Shown in pieces: positions 10,767-20,853 of a stretch of 64,000 bases of DNA. The notes below the pieces were generated by a model. That model searched no databases and was not told the DNA's origin. It saw only the letters and a list, made by a program, of their open reading frames with translations. The translations under genes were made by a program, and so were the position numbers. Each line of letters opens with the position of its first letter. Within the stretch, counting starts at the first letter, position 1. The DNA is from Coprinopsis marcescibilis (lineage: Eukaryota > Basidiomycota > Agaricomycetes > Agaricales > Psathyrellaceae), in NCBI GenBank assembly GCA_004369085.1, contig ML210258.1, forward strand, positions 32,801-96,800, in the 5' to 3' direction.

Positions 10767-11450
10767 GTCGTCGAGGATGGAGGATGTCGTGCGTCCCTTA
10801 CCTTTCGCTTGGATTGCTATAGACGATGTGGTCCGTCGGTGCCGCGCCTGTGGCTGAAAACCTTATTTTACTACTGCAAACGCATATTCGGCAAATGCCG
10901 GCCGTAAGTTTGGGCCGAGCGGCTTCTGGCTGGACGTTTCGACTCTTTTGCTCCTATCATCTCGGCGATCCCTCTCGAAGCACCGACGGCTTACAAGCTC
11001 TGCTAAGGCTCGGTCAAAGAACTGTGATTTGGGAGCTGCGGTTGGTCGCATCCAAACCCGAGGTTGCCCATGGACGGACGACGGAGAACGGAGTGGTGAC
11101 TCTGACTCAGAGGCCGGTGTATTTGTGTACAGTGAACAGGCAGCTCATGCGATGAATAAGCCTGGAATAGTTTGCGGTTAAAATTTGTGGTGATATTATT
11201 CCCTGGGCATCCTGGGAGCTATGAAGAGTCTCGGTAATTCTGGTCGAGCCAACTTGGATGACTTCCGCTTCCGAGCTGGGCATCGGAAGGGGTGTAGTCG
11301 CGGGGACTTCGGCTGCTCTGGATGGTTCCAGGAATGGTACATGTGGCGCCGCTGTGACGGGCGCCAGTCGTTGCGCCAAAGCCACGTTCGCTCAGCACTT
11401 TTGGAATGCAGGACTAGGCTTACACCGGTACCCGTTCACCGCAAGGATAG

Positions 11451-11829
11451 GTGTATCAGTCTGGAGAAGCATGGAAGTCAGGCGCAGGTTTCTGGAACGT
11501 AATGTTGGACGCGGATTGGGTGCTGCGCCGACAGCTTGATTGCAACTGTTGGTTTGAGCTCCCTGCTGCGTCTGTTGATCAAATCGAGGTGGCTATTCCA
11601 TTTCCGTCATCACTTGTTACAGTGTCCCAACGGCCACTACCGATCTTGCGAGGTCTGCTTTGAAATGACCGTTCCGGTGTTGGCTTTTTGCAGATCGGTA
11701 AGCCCCAATGTTCCCACTGTCGCTTTCCCCGAGCTGATTATCACCATTTTCAGAAGTACAGGGACACTTGGCATTGCTCACGTTTCCACATCCATAGCAT
11801 TTGCGCCCCAGGCGCTAAATAGCTACTGA
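11451..11829 (+). pseudogene. degenerate RING-like remnant
   Basis: Pieces of a RING-type finger can be read on the plus strand but in different frames: DCNCWFELPAAS, then CPNGHYRSCEVCFEMT, then PQCSHCRFPRADYHHFQKY. The order (Cys pair, C-P-N-G-H-x3-C-x2-C, C-x2-C) is that of a RING domain. Joining them needs a short intron at about 11570-11617 and a second of only about 41 bases, or frameshifts. It lies between two intact RING genes of similar plan. Either a pseudogene or a gene with unusual short introns; I favour decay. Confidence 0.35.
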
Positions 11830-12139
11830 TATCGAATGAAACCCATGTTGATGTTGCCGTAGAAGATATGAGCTTGCGACCTTGAGAACGTCATCTGATC
11901 GTATGTTTCCTAATCTAGAATGGTCTCCGACGGTCTTTCAGAGTCTCCGACTTGACTCGCCTAAACCTGCCCAGACTTGCTCCCTACCAAATTCTTACAG
12001 CCGTCACACTTCGTTCTGAATTGTTGACATGTGTGGTCTCTCGGTAAATTTATACAGTCCGGACCATCAACGACCGGAAATATGCCCAACCGCAGCTTCT
12101 AAGCAGTTCCTGATCTGATCTTACTCACACCTAGGAACT

Positions 12140-12146
12140 TATAAAG
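12140..12146 (+). promoter_or_regulatory. TATA-like box before second RING gene
   Basis: TATAAAG, about 135 bases before the start codon at 12277, consistent with a core promoter and a short leader. Sequence evidence only. Confidence 0.35.
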
Positions 12147-12276
12147 ATCCATTACTTTTCGATAAGCAGGTCCGTGAACGACCCTCGACCTGTCTGGGTA
12201 TTCCGGTCGAGCCATACATAAGCCAGGCCTCAATTTTCGCAATCTCATTCCCTCTCACACCTTCATTCACCTTCAG

Positions 12277-13316
12277 ATGGCAACGTGCGCGATCTGTTAC
12301 GACGAATTCAAGCGACCAGTTTCCCTTCCTTGTGGTAAGCACCAATTCTATTTCATTGTGGTCCAATCACTAATTAAGTAACTACTAGGTCACATTTTTT
12401 GCACCGAGTGTATCGTAAACACCATCCAAGCGATTACCCCTCCAAGAACCCTTCATACGTGTCCAACGTGTCGAGTCTGCTACAGCATCGGTGAGTAACC
12501 TCCTCATCATCGCCGACCATTTTTGACAAGAATTGAAAATGATAAACAGCACCGATAAACGCCGCCGCGATCCCCGCGCATCTGCGGCCCTTCGTCACCT
12601 CCAGCATTCGACGCGTGTATCTGGATGCTCCAATTAAAGAAGAAGCCCCATCATCATCGTCTACAGCCCCTACCGATGAACTAGCTAGGCTTCGCGCGGA
12701 GAACCAAACATTGCGAAATCATTGCCTCCTATGGCGTCGACGTGCCGAGTTGCATGGAGCTGCCACCCTCGGACTTCTGGACTTTTCGCGAATGGTTCGC
12801 GATCAGGCCGTAACTCTCGCACAAGAGCGAGATGAACTCAAGAAGGAGTGCAGATCCCTGAAGCGCAAGCTAGACGAAAGCGTCGAGCAAACTCCTACTA
12901 CGTGAGTCTCGGATTTTAATTGGCCGAGTTCTCGTGGCTTATGCGTTGGTCTCAGATCGCAATTACCATACTTCAAAATTTCTCCAGCCCCTTCGGCATG
13001 CCCTCAGCTGCGGAATGTGCTCGATAATGCACCAACAATCAGCCGTAGGGCTGATAAATCTCGAGTCACCGTCTCCGATCTTTTGGACATGTCTTGCGCG
13101 AGCCAATCGGGGACCAGTCAACCGAGCCTGGACCAATTTTTATCACGACCGACTTTACTAGACGGCTCGTCCACGTCAACAATGCCTCCCACGTTGACTC
13201 ACCGTTCTATCTCTATTCCGGACAGACCTGTCAAGAGAATGCGACAGGCCGACTACGACCTCCCGACCTCCCAGATGCGCTCCATCAATGCCTCAGGCAC
13301 CCTCAATTCATTCTGA
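12277..13316 (+). CDS. RING-finger protein with coiled coil (putative E3 ubiquitin ligase)
   Basis: Exons 12277-12334, 12389-12490, 12550-12901 and 12956-13316 encode 290 residues. The RING begins at residue 4: C4-x2-C7, C19-G-H21-x2-C24-x2-C27 and C44-x2-C47, a clean C3HC4. Intron 1 falls inside the Gly codon of CGH, as in the gene at 8408-9816. A coiled coil follows (DELARLRAENQTLRNHCLLW; ERDELKKECRSLKRKLDESV). The C-terminal 120 residues are Ser/Thr/Pro-rich and probably disordered, with a basic patch RPVKRMRQ that could serve as a nuclear signal. The shared plan and split site suggest an old duplication with 8408-9816. Probably an E3 ligase; substrate unknown. Confidence 0.82.
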
Positions 13317-15268
13317 ACGATTGTTACATGCTGTAGCACCGCGTCACCCGAACAATTTTTCAAGATACCCATTTATTACCGACCATTCTTCTTCATATCT
13401 TTCTCATCCTTTCGCTCTAGGTAATTGCAATGACTGTTAAAAGTTTCATGTGCAAGGGTTTGTCATATTTCACTAGATTTATTCATTGGTTCGGCACTGT
13501 AAGCTTAGTTTTCAGGTATCATGTCATGCTGCATTTGTACATTATCTACGCAACACATTCTCGATTTATGATTATGCATTTATGCTCACTCGGCCATGGA
13601 TCGTAGTTAGCGCCGGTTGCGGTTGTTTACTTTCCGACTGCGGGACGAATCGCATTAGTAACATTGAAACAATGTATCGCGAAGAGAGCGAGAGAAACTC
13701 CTCCTTGCTTTTCAATTAGTAGCTGACTGATGCTGATGTGCGACTCGGACTTCCACTCGTATCTCTGAATGAATATGAATCATGCCCTTGAACGTTGAAC
13801 GCTTGCTTAGGACACGTTCCGAGTACATATCCCCATGCCATCACGGCCAGCAGTGCGCGTGATAGAAATCCCCAAATATCGATCTCTCCTGTGAGCAAGC
13901 TTGGCCACGGATATTGAACTTCTGCGACGTTGTGCCGAACGTATCACTACTCGCCTGAAGATTTTTTAGCCCGAGTTCGGAGGAAAAGCTGACAACGTAT
14001 TGGGCGACGCGTGGAGTCAGTGGCATACTAATTGAAGACCCCTGCAAGGCGCGTGCCAACAGTTTGTCACTTGCCTTTTACCACCATGCGACCGCAAACC
14101 CGGACTAGGAAACGGCGAAAGCTCCACCGTATGTGTGAGCGAACGAATTCCTAGATTGGTACCAGTCGACAGGAGGACATACAATATCGAAAATTGGCTT
14201 ACAGGCCTGGGATTTCAATTCAAATTCCAGGTACAAACCCTCTTGTCACTTGCTATACACTCGTATCCATGCGAGAGATTGCGATGAAACTCGGCTTGCG
14301 GGTTGGGTCTCCTCCCACAAATTGTCAACCTTTTAGGGCAGAATGGGGTATTTGACGCTCATTTGACCTCTTTCGGTGCGCTGACGATGACAGTAGCTGT
14401 CGTCGTGTCGCCGTCAACGGCCAAAAACTCTGTGACGACCAGGCCCAAAACCCACGCAAGACACCAGAGAACCTTCATGCTCTACCCGTCCATCTGGCGT
14501 TCGCTCCCGCTGGTGAGAATCGTTCATTTGGACGTCACAGGCTTCATAGCAGGCCGAATAGACGTCAAGAGCGCTACTTTATCGGCAGGCACGACTCCCA
14601 CCATAGGTTGTCATGTCAAGAGTTTCACGAAAAGATTTTCGCTGGCGCGATGATTTCGGAAGGATTCATCCCGATCCTCTTCCTCTTCAAGTCCTTGATG
14701 CTTATTCGATGTGCGCATGTTAGGTCAGTACGGCCTCTTTTGACCCACTCTACAACTTTATATATGCATTACTGACCCCAGTCTCAAAAGCCAACAAAAA
14801 CCGCGATGTAAAAACAACGACTGACTGGTTCAGGTAGCCATAGATCTGTGTACCTGTGGCCCCCACGAGGGGACGTCAGATTGTACGTAGCTTCATATAT
14901 CATCTGACCAGCTTAAGCAGAGACCTTAACGGACCGAAATGCCCAAATTATAGATTTTACCCTGGTTTCAAGTCATACGAACGACAGGCGCTGATACGAC
15001 GGTTAATTAGCTCTGATGACGGCTGTCTCATGGCAAACTCTACCAGTTCAACCAGAGTGCTAACAGCCGCGCAATAACATACATCGATCGGATTGGGATG
15101 CAGACCTGGCCCACAGTTCCGACACATCAACCGATTTGTGCCCCAGATTGGGGCAGAAGGTTTGATCTGGGCATGCAACATGACAGCATAGTACCCAAAG
15201 TTACTATAAAGTCACCAAAGTGCACAAGCCGCCTTTTTTGTCACGAAACAGTCCCATTCCCGCCTGCA
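13317..15268. other. gene-poor stretch, 1.95 kb
   Basis: No gene I can model. Around 14350-14720 plus-strand fragments in several frames look protein-like (for example a Cys/Arg-rich stretch, and RDDFGRIHPDPLPLQVLDAY near 14650) but stops and frame changes prevent a model, suggesting decayed coding sequence. A TATA box for the BTB gene is at 15205-15211. Confidence 0.35.
15205..15211 (+). promoter_or_regulatory. TATA box of BTB gene
   Basis: TATAAAG, 64 bases before the start codon at 15269. This spacing supports choosing 15269 rather than an earlier in-frame ATG at 15098, which lies upstream of the box. Confidence 0.5.
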
Positions 15269-16327
15269 ATGCCCTCTCTTCTAACAAGCTCGTCTATCCC
15301 GCAGCTTGCCTTGTGTCCTTTCGACAATCCCGAAGCCGACCTCATTCTCAGGTCCTCAGACTCACATCCGACAGACTATCGCGTGTTCAAGCTCCTTCTA
15401 TCCCTCTCCTCTCCCTTCTTTTCCGTCCTATTCACCCTCCCCCAACCAAAAGCCTCCAAGTATTCATCCTCGAAAGTCATCCAGGATGAAATTCCCGTGG
15501 TCCAAATGGCCGAGGATCGCGAAGTCCTGGACATCCTCCTCGGATTTTGCTACCCACTGAGTGCCCACTCCCTACCCAGCTTCTCCTCTCTAGCTATCCT
15601 CCAGCGGGTCGCAGACGCCTCCCTCAAATTCGAAATGGACGGGATCCTCAGGCACGTCCGTCAAGAACTCGTTTCCCCGCGGTTCCTCGAGACGCAACCA
15701 ATCCGCGTGTACGCTCTTGCGTATCATTACGGGTGGGTCGAGGAAATGAAACTCGCAGCTCGAGACACTTTGCGCCACAGCATGCCTGGCCCTTACGTGC
15801 CAGAGCTCAAGGGAGTATCCCCAGCTGCATACCATCGGCTCCAACAGTACCACCGCCTGTGCGGAGAAGTGGCCGAATCCCGTGTTTTGATTCAGCAGGT
15901 CGCCATCGCCCCAGACGATGACTGGATCTGGTCTACCTGTCGGTCGTGTCCTGGAATAAGCACACCCTGCATGATGGGTAGTACTAATAGGGCTGGCAAA
16001 GGGTCTCGGCCAGTTAATTCCGTCGTCTACGTACGCAAGTGGTGGTCAGACTGGCTCCACGAAACAGCCGCCCAGTTCCGTGCCCGGCCTCGTGGAGACT
16101 GTGCTCGCAATATCCCCATCATGGCAAAAGCGGTTGCAAGGGCCGGCGGGTGTCCAACATGTGGAAAGGTCGCCAAGGGAGAATTAGAATCCTTCGCAGG
16201 GGCTCTCAGCGCCCAAGTCGAGAAGGATTTGTATTCGGTGAGTCTTCTCCCCGACGTTTGCATTCTATCAATCATTCTGACGCTGGATGTCTACTAGATC
16301 GAACTGGACTTGGGAATCGACGAGTGA
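15269..16327 (+). CDS. BTB/POZ domain protein
   Basis: Exons 15269-16237 and 16298-16327 encode 332 residues. The N-terminal 120 residues form a BTB/POZ-type fold: NPEADLILRSSDSHPTDYRV, then FKLLLSLSSPFFSVLF, then the EIPVVQMAEDREVLDILLGF block. The remainder resembles the common Agaricomycete BTB expansion, with a Cys-rich segment (STCRSCPGISTPC) and a WWSDWL motif near residue 265, and GGCPTCGK near 305. BTB proteins dimerise and often serve as adaptors for CUL3 ligases or as transcriptional cofactors; which applies here cannot be told. The start is supported by the upstream TATA box. An in-frame ATG at 15098 exists but the added segment does not look coding. Confidence 0.8.
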
Positions 16328-17389
16328 GATATTCCTGCCAAAATTGTACATTCATGTTGTCTGTGGAATTCGGGTCCAGCATGTCGACCCTCACATTTAG
16401 TGTCTCCTATATAGCGATTATAATCCCAGGATCTCCGTAGATACATACATTCCGATCCATGTAATATCTAATCACAATTCTTGTTGTAGCATAGACAAAT
16501 CAACTCCTTTCACAGTTTCTACATCTATCGCATTGAGGAAAAAGAGAGACGATATAATGATTCTGTACAGTGTTACACATGAGGAGAGATCTGAAAGATG
16601 AAAAGACAGAGGGACAGAGGGTGGCCGAAACGCCGCTAATGTCAAATGGCGCCAGCTAAAAGATGTGACAGACAACAATAACAGTAGCAACAGAATAACA
16701 AAGTCGAGTAGCTATAGAGTGGCAAAGCAAGAAGATGTAAAATAGAAAGGAAAATAGTAAATTTGTCTTCTTTACAACACGATCGAAGGAAAGAGAAGGA
16801 GGGTAAAAAAGAACAAAAGGTGCGATCCAAGAAAGCGAGAGCGGGGAGCACCCAGCTGAGGCGGAATAAAAAAAATGCAGGTGAGTATCGGGGAAGGGGA
16901 GGGACTCGGAGTAGTGAAGAGTGAAAACACCAAGAAATTATAGAGGTGGGTAAGCACAGCGGACTACATAGATGGTAAGTAATACAAGTTGATCTGAAGG
17001 AGAAGCGTTAGAGTACTAAGTAGGAGATTAAAACCTGGACCCGGATGAGAATTGTGCTGTGGGATGTAGGGTGGCGAAGGCTCCAAAGCGGTACACGAAT
17101 GGGAAGAGGATGTGAGATGGGAAGCGCTAGGGATAGGATGAGGCAGTACGCCTTTTTTAAAAAGAAGATCAGGAGTGAAGAAAAGGCCAAAGAACGTAAT
17201 AAATAGTTTTAAAGGTACAACACATACGTATAAGAAATAGAAGCACGAAGCTACGCATATATGGACTTTCAAGGTATCCCTCCGACAATGGAAAGGGTAA
17301 GCCCATGCAGGAATAGCGTACGGATGAAGAGAATGGCGAAAGACAACATCCTAGACGAAGCGATGACGGGAAACGCAGGATAGATCCCT
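16328..17389. other. convergent intergenic region, 1.06 kb
   Basis: Between the BTB gene (+) and the LisH/LUFS gene (-). The plus strand is purine-rich, so the minus strand is pyrimidine-rich and gives hydrophobic chance ORFs. It probably includes the long 3' UTR of the minus-strand gene. No gene supported. Confidence 0.4.
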
Positions 17390-20300
17390 TTATTTCATCC
17401 CCTCCAGAGCTGTTCCAGATGATAGATCGTCAGGATTGAACCACTGGCCAAAGTCCCTGGCGAAATCGAGGGGGTTCTCCGTAAAACTCGTACCAAAGTC
17501 CATAAAATCTGTTGAAAACATGTGGATGTCACCGAGTCCATTAAGAGGGCCGTTAAGAGCATTCATCGGATTCGGAGGCCCTCCTCCCATCATATTGTTC
17601 GGCGACACGCTCGGCGGTCCTCCCACAGATGGCTGTCCTGGAGTTTGCGGCGGCGGTTGCGACGCAGGGGTACCAGGCTGTTGATTAGGAGGTGGACCGA
17701 GATTCGACTGCTGCTGCTGCTGGCTTGGTTGCAACGATGGACCCCCTGATGAGTTAGATTGTTGACCCATACCACCCGGCGAGGCATCGACTCCTGGTTT
17801 ATCCTTGGACTGGGCATCCTTTCCCATACCTGGTGATGGTGGCGGCATCATGCCCCCTGGTCCAGGAGGCATCCCACCCGGCGGAGGTTTCCCGGGCATC
17901 ATTCGGTTGTTGAATTGACCACTGCCTGGCGGACCCTGTCCTGAATTGAACGTCGGATCTTGACCTGCAGGTGACCCAGCATTGGGTGGCTGCATGAGAC
18001 CGCCATTGTGCACTTGATGCACTTGATGCAATGGCACCGTCCGACCAAGAGGCTGCTGATTTGACTAACGATCCAGACAAATTGAGGCCGGAGAATGATG
18101 GAAGCCATAACCGGCGTGCATAACGATCGTCATCGCATCAAAAATGAAAACGCCACACAGACAGAATGACAATGTGACGGGATCCCGCGAAAGTTAAAGG
18201 ATGAGGAAAAAGCATTAAGTTTATCAGCCAACATCTCGAAGACGCGCACAATGCAACGCACCATCATCATTCCTCCAAGCTGCTGGTGTCCCATTTGACC
18301 TGGATTCATTCCACCCTGCATTTGGTTGTACTGTCCAGATTGTTGCCCTTGCATGTTCATCGGAGGCGGAGGTATATTTCCATTAACCATCTGAGGCATC
18401 TGACCCGCCTGAGGCCCCATTGACCGGCCCAACATCATAGTCTGTGGTGCCAAACCTGTTGGAGCAGGTTGTGGCTGAAGTCCGCCTGGAGGTTGTCCTT
18501 GGGGAGGATGTCCTGGTTGTTGTTGTTGTTGTTGCATCCCTTGTTGAGGTGCTTGTGGGTAATTCATGGGGGTATTCAGCGGTTTGGGTATCGTGGCGTT
18601 TTGCTCTAGAGGCGAGCGGCGAACGCGTTTGCGCTCTGGTGGGGACGATTCGGTTCGGGGTAGACTCTCGTGCTGTGAGTGTGACCAGTCAAAAGTCTGC
18701 TCGAAAAGGAAAAAAAGATAAGAGACGCACCTCTTCTCCTGGGGAATTGCTATTTCGTTTCACTGCTCTCTGCGGCTGTTGATGTTGAGGTGGCTGTTGA
18801 GGACCTCGCTGTTGGTTCGGGCCCGGCGTACTACTTGAAGGACCAGCCACGGCGTTTGGTGGTCTCGTTCGTTGCGTATGATGATGAAGAATCCGTCGCT
18901 AAATCGATAGATTGAGCGATCGATCCAGTAAACGCCGAGAAAACACGCACCTTTTCTTGAACCGAGAGCTGTGAGTTATCCTTGTCCGCTATCTTCATCT
19001 CCTGCTTCCACAGCAAGACTTGCTGTGGTGAGAGCCTTGCAAAATCGCTGAGGATTGTAGCATCTGCTACCATTGGCATCACTTGACGATTGCCCATAGA
19101 TGGGCTCTGCTGCATCATCCCTTGCATCTGCGGCGTATTGGTCCGACTCGGTGGTCGCCCTCCACCCCCAAGTTGCTGGAATTGTTGCATTGGTGTACCG
19201 CTGGACATCGGCCCGCCTTGCTGCTGAGGCCCGGGGATCATCATACCCTGCGGCGGAGGTACCCCATTAGGAGGTAACATTGCGCCGCCGCGGTTCATCG
19301 ACTGAAGTAACGGTGACGGCCCTCCCAAATTGCCCATCGGTGGTGGTTGTTGACCAGGCAGCTGTTGGCCCTGCGACGGCATAGGACCTTGCTGCATACC
19401 GGGACCTGCATTGGGTGAATGCGCCGCCATCGTCGGAGAAGGGTGGAATGGGAGGTTTGGATTGGGTGCCATGCTTCGTTGCTGCTGGGGCTGCGGTGCG
19501 CCGTTAGTTGAGAGTGACTGTTGTGGCTGTGAGCCATTCATCGGCCTCTGCTGCATCATCGGATTGAAGTGTGGCTGCTGTGGACCGCCAGGGTGCTGGG
19601 GATGCTGGCCTTGACTTGAAACGCCTCCCGGTGTCGGTGGGTGGGAACCTGGGGCGCCGTTGACCTGGGGACCATGAGTGCCGAACACCATTTGAGAGCT
19701 GCCAGGTGGCATCTGTGGTTGACCTGCGACTACTATTTGTCTCCAAGTCCTCCGAAGAAAGTGAAATAGGTGACTCACCTGGGGGGTTAGATGACATGCC
19801 ATTCATCATCCCAGGAGGCATTGGCTGCCCTCGCAGGGGTTGGCCAGGGTGTCCCTGACCCGGTCCCATCGGTGCTGGTGCTCCTGGCGCCATTCTTGAA
19901 TTGCGCTGCTGTTGTTGCTGTTGTTGTTGCTGCTGAAGACGGCGTCAGAGGGCCGCTTACGAGAAAGAGGTCAAGGAGGATGAGGTGTACCTGTGTATAG
20001 AGAAGTGCATCGTCGTTGCCGCCACCGTTCGATTTTGCCTGAAAGAGGACCCAGAAGACACTCCACCACCTTGGAGATTGCAATCAGGATGGAAGAAGAC
20101 AGACGGACGGGAGATAAATTACTTACTCGAATAACAAACCCTGTCGTGCATTGATCGGGGGTTGGGAATCTGGTGGAATATCGGCCTCCTGCATGAGCTC
20201 ACGAGCCGTTTTCCGATAGCCTCTCTTGAAGCAGTAGTCATAGATGTAGATGTTGAACCTGCAGAGATATCAGAAGAGAAGAAGAAAAGAAGAGAAATAA

Positions 20301-20407
20301 ACTGACATCTTTTCACCCTCCCATGAAAGTGAAGTTGGCGGAGAAGAATCATTCTGAGGCGGCGGTGGTTGGGGCGGAATAGAGCCTGGGGGCGGCACGG
20401 TTGCCAT
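17390..20407 (-). CDS. LisH/LUFS-domain, Gln/Pro/Gly-rich transcriptional regulator (Flo8/SomA/SSDP-like)
   Basis: Eight minus-strand exons, 20307-20407, 20127-20258, 19991-20069, 19779-19932, 18951-19723, 18731-18898, 18262-18672 and 17390-18055, join to 827 residues. After a proline-rich start comes a LisH/LUFS module: MFNIYIYDYCFKRGYRKTAR, ELMQEADIPPDSQPP, then LLFEWWSVFWVLFQAK in exon 3. This is the N-terminal signature of LEUNIG/Flo8/SSDP-type coregulators. A polyglutamine run opens exon 4. The rest is low-complexity Q/P/G/M with two conserved-looking islands: ILSDFARLSPQQVLLWKQEM with a following helical segment, and a C-terminal acidic segment (FSTDFMDFGTSFTENPLDFA) that looks like an activation domain. 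In fungi such proteins act downstream of PKA in adhesion and development; that role here is inference. Confidence 0.82.
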
Positions 20408-20853
20408 GAATCCTTGGAACTAATAGTGCCAGAGGGCGTGGACGACAGACGTCGAGGAGGAGGAGAGTATGGGGGATTGGGGACTTGTGCGTGTAGTGGA
20501 CAGAAGGCTGGCAGAGTGGGAGCGCGTGTATCGATATAACAGGACAAGATTGCGGATTTATGTCAGGGTGACGCTCTGGCTTGGGAAAAAGATCTGGACC
20601 GGGGGGAATTGTGGTCAACACCGGCCTGGAGCTAGTGTTTAGCGGCTTCGAGACCTGCGTCCGACGACCAGCAGGGGCTTCCTGAACGTTGTGGACGACG
20701 AGGACGACGGTGGCGACGACGACGGCGAGGAGATCAGCAACTCAGCAGCAGACAGGCCAGCGCGAGGGTTGTCCAAAGAATGTCACGCTGTCACACACTC
20801 AATATTCAACCTCCGATCTATTATTATTTGCAACTGTATATAATTAATTATTA
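20408..20853. other. promoter region of LisH/LUFS gene, 446 bp
   Basis: Between the stop of the START gene (20854) and the start of the LisH/LUFS gene (20407), both minus strand. It contains an A/T-rich stretch at 20815-20855 and otherwise nothing I can name. Confidence 0.4.

Larger units (their letters stand above)
10767..12276. other. region between RPL11 and RING gene, 1.5 kb
   Basis: Holds the RPL11 promoter next to 10767 and the promoter of the RING gene at the other end. A 92-codon minus-strand ORF at 11107-11385 has a plausible composition (Pro/Ala/Ser-rich) but no domain and no clear splice partners. A RING-like remnant at 11451-11829 is listed separately. The remaining sequence shows nothing I can support. 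Confidence 0.35.

Noticed and set aside
11107..11385. Minus-strand ORF of 92 codons (Pro/Ala/Ser-rich)
   Set aside because: Composition is protein-like, but no domain, no convincing upstream exon, and it overlaps plus-strand readings of similar quality; mentioned only in the regional note.
16472..17272. Hydrophobic minus-strand ORFs
   Set aside because: They arise from a pyrimidine-rich strand downstream of the LisH/LUFS stop and have Leu/Phe/Ser-only composition; more likely 3' UTR.
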